Source of the DNA: Planctomycetota bacterium
GTDB lineage: Bacteria > Planctomycetota > Phycisphaerae > UBA1845
Assembly: GCA_024277835.1 (NCBI GenBank)
Contig: JAJRUK010000347.1
Location: forward strand, 1-11,100
DNA: 11,100 nt
Direction: 5' to 3'
The notes beneath the pieces were generated by a model, which was given only the letters and a program-made list of their open reading frames with translations, made no database searches and was not told the DNA's origin. Both the position numbers and the translations under genes were made by a program. Shown here piece by piece: positions 1 through 6,637 of the stretch (position 1 is the first letter of the stretch; every line of letters starts with the position of its first letter).

Positions 1-1374
1 CTCGTCGGCGGTAGCGTCCACGAATCGATCATCGTTCGCCGCATCACGACGGACTCGCGCGACCTCCAACCAGGCGACCTGTTCGTCGCCATACGCGGCG
101 ATCGGTTTGATGGTCATGCGTATATGTCTCAGGCAGAAACCGGTGGCGCGGTCGCGTGCGTTTCAGACTCCGCAGGTCTTCGCCACGCAGCCAGCATCGG
201 TCAGACGGTCCAAGGGCCGGTCCTCGTTGTGGAAGATACAATCACCGCCCTCGGCGACCTCGCTGCCCACTACCGGCGCAAACATATTCCGGTCGGGATG
301 ACGATCGTCGCGGTCACGGGCAGCAATGGCAAGACGACAACGAAGGAAATGCTCGATCATGTTCTGGGCGGGTCGCTTTGCGGTCGGGCGTCGATTAAGA
401 GTTACAACAACCACATCGGCGTTCCCCTTACGCTGCTCTCCGCCGAGGCGGACGATCGATATCTCATCGTTGAAGTCGGCAGCAACTCCCCGGGTGAGAT
501 CGAGATGCTCACGGAGATCGTCGCCCCGCATGTCGCGGTGATTACCTCCATTGGCGAAGCTCATCTCGAAGGTCTTGGCGATTTGCAATCCGTCGCGGCT
601 GAGAAGACGTCGATCATGGATCACGTATTGGAGGGCGGTCTTGCGGTTGTGAATGTTGACCGCCCGGAGATTCGACCGTTCTTGGAAAAGTACCCCACTC
701 TGCGAATTTTTACGGTCGGCCAAAGTCCCTATGCTCAGCTTTCCGTTGCGAATGCGTCGTCGTCGATCGAGAAAACGACCTTCGAGCTAGAGGGACGCTT
801 TCAAATCGAGCTGCCTATGCCCGGCACGCACCACGCGACCAACGCAGCCGCCGCTTTCGCCGTGGCGCGATGGTTTGGCGTCGCGGTCGAAGATATTGTC
901 TCTTCACTTTCGACTTTTTCTCCGCCAGAGGGGCGCACGCATCGCATCGAAGCGGGCGGAGTCACGGTGATCGACGACGCCTACAACGCCAATCCGTCCA
1001 GCGTCCTTGCGGCAATCGACGCACTCACCGGCGGGACGACGTCTCGAAAGGTGTTCGTGCTCGGCGATATGCTCGAACTCGGCGGGGAAGCGAGCGAGTG
1101 TCACGACCGCGTCGTCAGGGCGGCGATGGCGGCGGGCGTCGATGTCCTGGTCGCCGTCGGCAAACGCACACTAAGAGCAGCCACCCATCTCTCGCCGAAC
1201 TTTGGTCGCGCAATGGTTGTGTCTTGCGTTGATACCGACACCGCCGTCGAGCTTGTCGATGACATCGTGACATCGGGTGACACGGTCTGGGTCAAGGGTT
1301 CGCGTGCGATGCAGTTGGATCGCGTTGTATCGAGGCTGTCGCGTCGCATTAGCAAACCGGTTTCCGTCGTTTAG
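1..1374 (+). CDS. murF: UDP-N-acetylmuramoyl-tripeptide--D-alanyl-D-alanine ligase (MurF), 5' end cut by window edge
   Basis: MurF is the cytoplasmic ATP-dependent ligase that adds D-Ala-D-Ala to the UDP-MurNAc-tripeptide, the last soluble step of peptidoglycan precursor synthesis. The reading frame is open from base 1, and 457 residues are visible. The first of them already match the Mur ligase N-terminal substrate-binding region (TDSRDLQPGDLFVAIRGDRF, bases 49-108), so only a short N-terminal piece lies outside. The ATPase P-loop GSNGKTTTKE is at about 319-348, the Mur-ligase middle-domain motif NNHIGVPLT at about 409-435, and the conserved DDAYNANPSS, GDMLELGG and KGSRAMQLD motifs follow toward the C-terminus (about 973-1320). 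A start at base 124 is possible on paper but would cut off the conserved N-terminal motif, so I reject it. mraY follows after 27 bases on the same strand, in the usual dcw-cluster order; co-transcription is likely. No frameshift is seen. Confidence 0.95.
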   Translation, partial: LVGGSVHESIIVRRITTDSRDLQPGDLFVAIRGDRFDGHAYMSQAETGGAVACVSDSAGLRHAASIGQTVQGPVLVVEDTITALGDLAAHYRRKHIPVGMTIVAVTGSNGKTTTKEMLDHVLGGSLCGRASIKSYNNHIGVPLTLLSAEADDRYLIVEVGSNSPGEIEMLTEIVAPHVAVITSIGEAHLEGLGDLQSVAAEKTSIMDHVLEGGLAVVNVDRPEIRPFLEKYPTLRIFTVGQSPYAQLSVANASSSIEKTTFELEGRFQIELPMPGTHHATNAAAAFAVARWFGVAVEDIVSSLSTFSPPEGRTHRIEAGGVTVIDDAYNANPSSVLAAIDALTGGTTSRKVFVLGDMLELGGEASECHDRVVRAAMAAGVDVLVAVGKRTLRAATHLSPNFGRAMVVSCVDTDTAVELVDDIVTSGDTVWVKGSRAMQLDRVVSRLSRRISKPVSVV

Positions 1375-1401
1375 ACTTTAAGCAAGAGAAAGCGTCACTT
1401 C

Positions 1402-2544
1402 GTGCTTTATCATCTTCTGCATCGAATCTTCGAGGGAAAACATTACGCTTATGAGAACGTTCTCTTCCGCGGCGCATGTGCAGCCGTCTTCGCCTTTCTG
1501 ATTATCCTAACGCTTGCCCCGGGAATGATCCGCCGACTCATCAAGTGGAAGCTCGGCGACAGGCCAGAGTTCGATCACGCCTCGCTCAACGAGCTAACGC
1601 GAGACAAAGCAAACGTCCCGACGATGGGCGGGATGCTCATGCTCGCAGCCGTCGCCGTCGCGGTTCTTTTGCTGTCTGATCTAACGAACTTCTATGTGCG
1701 CATGAGTTTGGTCTGTCTTGTCTGGCTTGGCGCGCTCGGTGCCGCGGACGATTGGCTGAAGCTGACCGCTGGTCAACAGGACGGCTCTCGGCACGGCCTG
1801 CGAACCGTCGAAAAGCTGCTATTTCAGATCGGTCTGGGGATCGTGCTGGGTTATTTCATTTTCAAACACGGTGGCCACAACTACGCGGTGATGAGTCCGC
1901 TTGTGCAAGAGGGGACCATCCCCGCGTACAAAATTCTGAGCGTTCCGTTTTATAAAACCGGACTTCCGCTCTCCGCGATTGCGTTTATGGTTGTTACGGT
2001 GTTCGTGATGACCGGTACGTCCAACGCGGTGAATCTAACCGATGGTATGGATGGGTTGGCGGCTGGATGCGTTGCGGTTTGCGCGTTGGTGTTCGCGGTG
2101 TTGTCGTATGTCGTAGGGACGGAGGATGTCGCCGCGAAACTATTGATGCTTCATGTCCCAAAGACAGACGAGCTGGTGATTTTGTGTGGTGCGATCATGG
2201 GCGCTTGCATGGGGTTTCTTTGGTACAACTGCCATCCCGCCAAGGTCTTCATGGGCGACACGGGCTCGCTGCCGCTTGGCGGGTTGATCGGGTTTGTTGC
2301 GGTCGTGACCCGGCAGGAGCTAATGTTGTTCATCGCTGGCGGCGTCTTTGTTATCGAAGCCCTCTCGGTGATGATGCAGGTTGGCTATTTCAAGTGGACA
2401 GGCGGTCGCCGCATTTTCCGATGCGCCCCCATCCACCACCACTTCCACCTCGGCGGTTGGAGTGAACCGCAGACGGTTGTAAGATTCTGGCTACTGTCAG
2501 CGATGTTTGCGTTCGCCGCGCTTGCGACGATCAAGTTGCGGTGA
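1402..2544 (+). CDS. mraY: Phospho-N-acetylmuramoyl-pentapeptide transferase (MraY)
   Basis: MraY is the polytopic inner-membrane enzyme that transfers phospho-MurNAc-pentapeptide from UDP to undecaprenyl phosphate, making lipid I; its substrate is the product of MurF just upstream. The 380-residue length is slightly above the usual ~360. Family hallmarks are present in order: KANVPTMGGMLML after the first membrane segment, the LGAADDWLK aspartate pair, NAVNLTDGMDGLAAG, KVFMGDTGSLPLGG, and the C-terminal histidine motif APIHHHFHLGGWSE. About ten hydrophobic segments are visible. The start is GTG at 1402, preceded only by a weak purine stretch (AAGAGAAAG, 1384-1392). No in-frame alternative upstream is better, and the first residues read as the usual MLYHLL beginning. 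It is likely transcribed with murF. Unlike the textbook cluster, no murD, ftsW or murG follows. Confidence 0.96.
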   Translation: MLYHLLHRIFEGKHYAYENVLFRGACAAVFAFLIILTLAPGMIRRLIKWKLGDRPEFDHASLNELTRDKANVPTMGGMLMLAAVAVAVLLLSDLTNFYVRMSLVCLVWLGALGAADDWLKLTAGQQDGSRHGLRTVEKLLFQIGLGIVLGYFIFKHGGHNYAVMSPLVQEGTIPAYKILSVPFYKTGLPLSAIAFMVVTVFVMTGTSNAVNLTDGMDGLAAGCVAVCALVFAVLSYVVGTEDVAAKLLMLHVPKTDELVILCGAIMGACMGFLWYNCHPAKVFMGDTGSLPLGGLIGFVAVVTRQELMLFIAGGVFVIEALSVMMQVGYFKWTGGRRIFRCAPIHHHFHLGGWSEPQTVVRFWLLSAMFAFAALATIKLR

Positions 2545-2605
2545 GACGGATGTATACGCGGTGTTGGACCTGTTTCTTGCTGCGGAGCGTCCCAAAGCAG
2601 AGCAC

Positions 2606-2664
2606 GCTTCGCAACACGAAGCCCCGAAAGGGGTGAAGCCGAATGGCTCAGACCAACCAGCCAT
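2606..2664. terminator. Hairpin cluster between the convergent mraY and oxidoreductase genes
   Basis: Three inverted repeats lie one after another in the 130-base gap: GCTTCG (2606-2611) with CGAAGC (2617-2622); CCCC-GAAA-GGGG (2622-2633), a GNRA-type tetraloop hairpin; and ATGGCT (2643-2648) with AGCCAT (2659-2664). The first arm can alternatively pair with GAAGC at 2635-2639, enclosing the tetraloop hairpin. Both neighbouring genes converge here, so a bidirectional terminator is the simplest explanation. There is no long T run, so intrinsic termination is not certain. A dispersed intergenic repeat element is an alternative. Confidence 0.45.
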
Positions 2665-2674
2665 CCACTCCTGT

Positions 2675-3838
2675 TTAGTCGGACTCCGTTCCTTCGCCGA
2701 GCTGAAACTTTCGCATGAAATCGCGATCGATCCAATCCTTGAGTCGCAGCACCCACCGCCCGCCGAAGCTTACCCCGAGCTTGCACCCGATCGCGTACCC
2801 GTCTCCCATATTCAGAAGCGTTAGGAACTCGCGCTGCGGGGCGTATTCCCGAAGCGATTCTCCGCAAAGGTGCGACCGCAGATTCTCCGTAAGAATTGGT
2901 CCCTGTCGAACCGCATAGACCCCGGCCTTGGGCGTGTCGGGGTGCTCGATGAGCGTTCCACAATCACCCACCGCAAAACAATCGTCGTTGTCCTTGAATT
3001 GAAGCGTAGAGCGAATCGAAATGAAACCGCGAGTATCGGTCTCGATCCCTGGTGAGTTTACAAACAGCGGATGGCTGACCGGACCCGTGACCCACAAGAC
3101 CGCGTCAGCGTCTGCGCGTTCGCCCGACTCGGTAACCGCTCCATTATCATCCAACGCAACAACGCGCACGTCGTTCTTGATAACGATCCCGCGAGTCGTA
3201 GCCAATCGCTCCACCCGTCGAATGAGCGAATCAGGATAACGCGGAAGAATGCGCGAGCCGCTATTGAAAAGCGTGACCGCGATCGCCTTTCCAGTTTCCC
3301 GCCACAACCGAACCTGCGCACAAAACGCAAGCTCAACACCAGCAACCCCGGCCCCGACCACCAGAAGTCGAAACGGTTGATCCCCACGATGCTCACCCGC
3401 CCGCACGATCAGTCCCGCGATCCCATCAAGGAGCTTGCGAAGAGGCCTTGTCGGCAGAGCATGCTCGCCAACCCCCGAAAGCTCCCGACCCAACAGCGTT
3501 GAACCGATATTGAACGACGCAACGTCGTACCCGATCACCTCGCCGCCAGCGAGTTGGATTTGCTTGGCTGTCGGGTCAATTCGCTCGCAAGTCGCCTCAA
3601 CAAGCTCAGCTCCGCAAGCCGCAGCCAGCGGACGAAGGTCGATGGAAAGGTCTCGCAAAGCGTAATCGCCCGCAACAAACCCCGGGGCCATCCCGGAATA
3701 CATCGCGACTCGCTCGGCGGTCACAAGCGTCATGCGACAGTTCGCCGGCGGGTTGGTCGCAAACGCTTTGAGCACCTGAACATGCGCGTGGCCACCCCCG
3801 ACCAGAAGCAAATGTCTTGCAGGTGTTGCGACGATCAT
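2675..3838 (-). CDS. FAD-dependent pyridine nucleotide-disulfide oxidoreductase, SelD-associated type
   Basis: A 387-residue flavoprotein of the NADH dehydrogenase-like/pyridine nucleotide-disulfide oxidoreductase superfamily. It resembles the subgroup that occurs alone or fused to selenophosphate synthetase. Residues 9-20 form the FAD-binding betaalphabeta motif (HLLLVGGGHAHV). Residues 46-53 (MYSGMAPG) are a hallmark of this subgroup. Residues 158-170 (LLVVGAGVAGVEL) are the NAD(P)H-binding motif, and 288-294 (FAVGDCG) is the C-terminal FAD contact. The tail WIDRDFMRKFQ is typical of the subgroup. No transmembrane segment is obvious. I chose the ATG at 3838. A longer reading from 3925 adds an uncharacteristic basic N-terminus and would run into the divergent gene. 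There is no good Shine-Dalgarno sequence, and the predicted promoter would give an almost leaderless mRNA. The substrate is unknown; no selD is in the window. The divergent rhodanese gene suggests sulfur or selenium redox chemistry, but that is inference. Confidence 0.85.
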   Translation of the reverse strand: MIVATPARHLLLVGGGHAHVQVLKAFATNPPANCRMTLVTAERVAMYSGMAPGFVAGDYALRDLSIDLRPLAAACGAELVEATCERIDPTAKQIQLAGGEVIGYDVASFNIGSTLLGRELSGVGEHALPTRPLRKLLDGIAGLIVRAGEHRGDQPFRLLVVGAGVAGVELAFCAQVRLWRETGKAIAVTLFNSGSRILPRYPDSLIRRVERLATTRGIVIKNDVRVVALDDNGAVTESGERADADAVLWVTGPVSHPLFVNSPGIETDTRGFISIRSTLQFKDNDDCFAVGDCGTLIEHPDTPKAGVYAVRQGPILTENLRSHLCGESLREYAPQREFLTLLNMGDGYAIGCKLGVSFGGRWVLRLKDWIDRDFMRKFQLGEGTESD

Positions 3839-3846
3839 GGATGAGG

Positions 3847-3876
3847 TATCATAGTCGTCGATGGTAGTCAGGTCAC
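3847..3876 (-). promoter_or_regulatory. Candidate sigma-70-type promoter for the oxidoreductase gene
   Basis: On the minus strand, GTGACC (3876-3871; four of six matches to the -35 consensus) is separated by 17 bases from TATGAT (3853-3848; five of six matches to the -10 consensus). Transcription would start near 3841, almost at the ATG (3838), giving a nearly leaderless mRNA. The same AT-rich patch reads TATCAT (3847-3852) on the plus strand and could serve as the -10 of the divergent rhodanese gene, though its -35 is poor. This is pattern matching only. Confidence 0.4.
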
Positions 3877-3885
3877 GCTTGTGAC
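3872..3885. promoter_or_regulatory. Inverted repeat, possible operator in the divergent promoter region
   Basis: GTCAC (3872-3876), four bases, then GTGAC (3881-3885) make a perfect 5-bp inverted repeat. It overlaps the candidate -35 box of the leftward oxidoreductase gene and lies 28 bases before the rhodanese start codon, a position from which a dimeric repressor could control both genes. The regulator is unknown; chance is possible for arms this short. Confidence 0.35.
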
Positions 3886-3913
3886 GTGTTGGGAATGTAA
3901 GAAAGGACCAGCG

Positions 3914-4387
3914 ATGTTGTTTCAACGATCGACAGCCAAGTTAACAGACCCCGAGAAGCTCGCCGCTATTGAGAAAGTTTATCAACAAGCTCGATCGCAG
4001 TTTCCCGGAGTCCCCGAAATCGCCGCCAAGGACGTTCTCGCTCGTCAGGAGGCGGGTGAGAACCTCGTGCTCGTTGACGTTCGAACGCCGGAGGAGCGAG
4101 AAGTCTCGATGATCGCTGGGGCTATCACGGCTGATCAGTTTGAAGCAGACCCGACCATCGCCGACGGAGCGACGGTTGTTTGCTATTGCACGATCGGCGG
4201 ACGTAGCGGGATGTATACAAAAAACCTGTGCGAACGTGGGATCAAAGCGGTGAACATGCCCGGAGCCGTGCTCGCATGGTCGCACGCCGGCGGTAAGTTT
4301 GTCAATGCTGATGGCCCGACGAAAAAGATCAACACGCACGCCCCGAAGTTTGATCTCGTGGCTGAGGGTTTTGAAGCCGTCTGGTAG
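3914..4387 (+). CDS. Single-domain rhodanese-like sulfurtransferase
   Basis: A 157-residue protein with one rhodanese domain (about residues 34-133). Such domains carry sulfur as a cysteine persulfide and pass it to acceptors. LVLVDVRTPEEREVSMIAGA (51-70) matches the conserved N-terminal rhodanese segment. VCYCTIGGRSGMY (89-101) contains the active-site loop with the predicted catalytic Cys92; the CTIGxRS loop keeps the cysteine, so activity is plausible. A helical N-terminal region of about 30 residues precedes the domain. There is no signal peptide, so it is probably cytoplasmic. I place the start at ATG 3914 because AAGAAAGGA (3899-3907) is a good ribosome-binding site six bases upstream; a GTG at 3881 would add eleven residues but lacks this support and overlaps the inverted repeat. 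The gene is divergent from the FAD oxidoreductase and 66 bases upstream of the MscS-like gene, with which it may be co-transcribed. The physiological acceptor is unknown. Confidence 0.88.
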   Translation: MLFQRSTAKLTDPEKLAAIEKVYQQARSQFPGVPEIAAKDVLARQEAGENLVLVDVRTPEEREVSMIAGAITADQFEADPTIADGATVVCYCTIGGRSGMYTKNLCERGIKAVNMPGAVLAWSHAGGKFVNADGPTKKINTHAPKFDLVAEGFEAVW

Positions 4388-4413
4388 TAAGAAATCTCGC
4401 CGTGCAGTGCAAG

Positions 4414-4419
4414 TAGAAT
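4414..4419 (+). promoter_or_regulatory. Weak -10-like box before the MscS-type gene
   Basis: TAGAAT matches five of six bases of the -10 consensus and lies 35 bases before the start codon at 4454. No convincing -35 box is at the expected spacing, so this may be chance, and the channel gene may instead be read through from the rhodanese gene 66 bases upstream. Confidence 0.2.
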
Positions 4420-4453
4420 TGTCATGTCACCCTCCTGTCATGCGGAGAATCGT

Positions 4454-6397
4454 ATGAGTCGTCCGTTGTTGATGCTCGCCTTGCTGCAAAGTTTGTTTCT
4501 TGCGACGTTGGTCGTTGCCCAAACAGAGGGCGACCCGGCGAAGACTGCGCCGCCATCGGACGCGGAGCGGATTGCGCAACTTGGCCGGGCGATCGCGGAT
4601 GGTGATACGCAAATCGCCGAGATCACCGCCCGCCTCGATGACCCCAACAGCGAATACGCCCTTGCAGAGAAAGCATTCGCGACGATCGACGCCGAACTTG
4701 CTGAAGCAAAAAAGGCAGGCGATGGCAAAATCACCGGCGAGGCGCTCGCGGAGCTTGAAAAAAAGAGGCAGTTAGCGCGCGAGCGGTTTGACCTTGCGAT
4801 TGCAGAGCGAAAAGCCATGCAACAGCAACTGGTCACGTCCAAAAAGAAGAAGGCCACCGATCAGGCGATGCTCGATCGCCTCACCGCACCGCCCGTTGAA
4901 GAGGTGGCTGAGGAAAAAGCGGGTTCTCCCGATCAGGCGAAAAAGAGTGACGGTGTTGCCGAGGAGAAAAAACCGGAAGCATCGCCCGACAAGAAAGCGG
5001 ATAGTGAAGGAAGTAGCGATACAGAGACGAAAACGGAAGCACCGGAAGAGGAGGCGAGCGAAGAGCTTGTCGATGCGCGCCGCGACGCGACGACCAAGAA
5101 GCAGGAAGCCAAGCTCGCCGTGCAGGATGCTCGCTCGCTGTCCGACCGGTTGAAGCAGACCGAAGACGACATCGCACTCGAACGAAAATTGCTCTCAACG
5201 GCGCAGAAGAAGGAGTCGAACGCGGGGCAGTCGCGCGATTCGCTCAACGCTGATTTGCAGAAGCGGATGGGGGCGGGTGAAACGTGGAGCGAGCTTGCTG
5301 CGCTGCGCGAAGAGGCGGCTGATGCTTCACAGCGTTTGCGAGATGCGAGAGAGCAGATACAGCGTCACCGCGATCGAATTGACTTGCTGCAATCTGAGCG
5401 AAATGAGCTTCAATCGCAGCAGCTTGCCGCCGCTCGCAACGTGGAAGAAAAGCAGGCGGAGGCATCAGAGGCAGAGAAACAGGTTCAGCGCCTTCAAAAC
5501 CCACTCTCCCCGGACAACATCCTGAAATGGACGGTTTTGCACGGTCCCAAGGTGCTTTTTGTGATCGTGGGGATGTTTTTGATTCTCACTGGCGCTCGGG
5601 TCTTTGAGCGTCGATTTGTGGTTTGGCTTTCGATGACGGCGCGAGGCGGGAACCCGCAAGATCGAGAGAACCGCGCGCGGACGCTTGTCAGCGTGTTTCA
5701 TAACGCCGTACGCGTTGTCGTGATTGGCGGCGGACTCCTGATGATTGCGAACGAGTTCGGGATCAACATTGTTCCACTTCTTGGTGGTGCAGCGGTCCTG
5801 GGTTTGGCCGCGGCGTTTGGTGCTCAGAATCTGATCCGCGATTACTTCTACGGGTTCATTATGATTCTGGAGAACCAGTACACGGTCAACGATGTGATCG
5901 AAATCAGCGGTACGTCGGGCGTTGTCGAACGAATTACGCTTCGCATCACGGTGCTGCGCGACTTGCAGGGGATCGTCCATTTTGTGCCGCACGGAACGAT
6001 CGATAAAGTCAGCAACATGACGCACGGCTGGTCTCGAGCGCTCTTTAGCATCGGGGTTTCTTATAACGAAGACGTCGATCGCGTGATGGAAGTGCTGCTG
6101 GAGCTTGGGCGTGAGCTTCGCAAAGACCCCAAGTTTGCTGAAATGATTCTGGATGCACCGGAGATGTTGGGTGTGGATAGCTTCGGTGAATCCGAGGTCG
6201 TCATCAAGTTCTTCATCAAGACGCGAACGCTCAAGCAGTGGGCGGTCAAGCGCGAATTGCAGCGCCGGATCAAGTATAAATTTGACGAATTGGGGATCGA
6301 GATTCCCTATCCCCATCGGACCATCTACCATCACTACGCGGGCACCGCTTCTCCGCCTTCGGAGTCCGCGCCAGGCGGTCCATTTCCTGGGTCATAA
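4454..6397 (+). CDS. MscS-family mechanosensitive channel with long periplasmic coiled-coil extension
   Basis: A 647-residue membrane protein. Residues 1-22 look like a signal peptide (hydrophobic core, VVA-Q cleavage-like site). Residues about 35-145 and 205-348 are charged heptad-rich helices, likely coiled coil, joined by a Lys/Glu/Ser/Pro-rich low-complexity linker (about 146-205). Three membrane segments follow: about 361-380, 418-434 and 437-471. The last is the glycine/alanine-rich MscS pore helix, continuing into QNLIRDYFYGFIMI. The cytoplasmic beta domain (about 472-530, with VPHGTIDKVSNMTHGWSRA) and the alpha/beta C-terminal domain are typical of the family, which releases ions and solutes during hypo-osmotic shock. 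The tail after 627 is Pro/Ser/Gly-rich. The ATG at 4454 is chosen over 4424 because GGAG (4444-4447) lies six bases upstream and the signal peptide then sits at the N-terminus. Minimal MscS is about 290 residues; the extension here may sense the cell wall or periplasm, which is inference. Confidence 0.92.
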   Translation: MSRPLLMLALLQSLFLATLVVAQTEGDPAKTAPPSDAERIAQLGRAIADGDTQIAEITARLDDPNSEYALAEKAFATIDAELAEAKKAGDGKITGEALAELEKKRQLARERFDLAIAERKAMQQQLVTSKKKKATDQAMLDRLTAPPVEEVAEEKAGSPDQAKKSDGVAEEKKPEASPDKKADSEGSSDTETKTEAPEEEASEELVDARRDATTKKQEAKLAVQDARSLSDRLKQTEDDIALERKLLSTAQKKESNAGQSRDSLNADLQKRMGAGETWSELAALREEAADASQRLRDAREQIQRHRDRIDLLQSERNELQSQQLAAARNVEEKQAEASEAEKQVQRLQNPLSPDNILKWTVLHGPKVLFVIVGMFLILTGARVFERRFVVWLSMTARGGNPQDRENRARTLVSVFHNAVRVVVIGGGLLMIANEFGINIVPLLGGAAVLGLAAAFGAQNLIRDYFYGFIMILENQYTVNDVIEISGTSGVVERITLRITVLRDLQGIVHFVPHGTIDKVSNMTHGWSRALFSIGVSYNEDVDRVMEVLLELGRELRKDPKFAEMILDAPEMLGVDSFGESEVVIKFFIKTRTLKQWAVKRELQRRIKYKFDELGIEIPYPHRTIYHHYAGTASPPSESAPGGPFPGS

Positions 6398-6437
6398 CTG
6401 CGATTGACGTATTCTGCATCCTGCAAATCTGGCAGGG

Positions 6438-6448
6438 TGACAGTGTCA
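6438..6448. promoter_or_regulatory. Palindrome TGACA-G-TGTCA, candidate upstream activator site
   Basis: A perfect inverted repeat with 5-bp arms and a single central base. Its centre (6443) is 124 bases upstream of the transcription start predicted from the sigma-54 promoter at 6541-6556. Enhancer-binding activators usually bind 80-200 bases upstream of such promoters, at dyad-symmetric sites. It lies in the non-coding gap after the MscS-like gene. The assignment to an activator is inference. Confidence 0.45.
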
Positions 6449-6540
6449 AGGTGGCGGGTTTCCGCATCTTCGGCGCGACGGGTCTGCCACAAATCCTGAA
6501 AATACAAGGAGTTACGTTCCTGCCGTGTCCCGAAAAATCA

Positions 6541-6556
6541 TGGCACGAGCTTTGCT
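6541..6556 (+). promoter_or_regulatory. Sigma-54 (-24/-12) promoter of the hsp20 operon
   Basis: The sequence TGGCACG-AGCT-TTGCT matches the sigma-54 consensus TGGCACG-N4-TTGCW at every defined position. The invariant GG (6542-6543) and GC (6554-6555) are exactly ten bases apart. Transcription would start near 6567, giving a 71-base leader to the first Hsp20 start codon at 6638. The site is intergenic and correctly oriented. Sigma-54 promoters need an AAA+ enhancer-binding activator, and one is encoded at 9099-10589. Confidence 0.85.
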
Positions 6557-6572
6557 TTCTTTCTCTTCGGAA

Positions 6573-6594
6573 TGTCCGTCGGGGTTGGCGGACA
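6573..6594 (+). promoter_or_regulatory. Hairpin in the predicted hsp20 mRNA leader
   Basis: TGTCCGTC (6573-6580) can pair with GGCGGACA (6587-6594) over eight positions, one of them a G-U wobble, with a six-base loop. It starts about six bases after the predicted transcription start. It could stabilise the mRNA 5' end or take part in thermosensing. It does not itself cover the ribosome-binding site (AGAGGA, 6625-6630), and I see no strong anti-Shine-Dalgarno partner, so an RNA thermometer is not supported on present evidence. Confidence 0.35.
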
Positions 6595-6637
6595 AGAACC
6601 AGTGGGCTGTGCAAATGAGAAAGTAGAGGAACAAGAA

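Noticed and set aside
822..836. CGGCACG-N4-ACGC, sigma-54-like spacing of GG and GC
   Set aside because: It lies inside murF coding sequence, the -12 element lacks TT, and no gene start is downstream.
3881..3913. Upstream GTG start for the rhodanese gene (eleven extra residues)
   Set aside because: It lacks a ribosome-binding site and its codon lies in the inverted repeat; the ATG at 3914 has a good ribosome-binding site.
5465..6334. 289-residue open frame on the minus strand within the MscS-like gene
   Set aside because: It is antisense to the conserved channel core, with a His/Arg/Asp-rich composition typical of an antisense shadow.
6567..6637. ROSE-type RNA thermometer in the hsp20 leader
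   Set aside because: The leader has a hairpin, but I could not find a convincing anti-Shine-Dalgarno segment pairing with AGAGGA; recorded only as a weak structural candidate.
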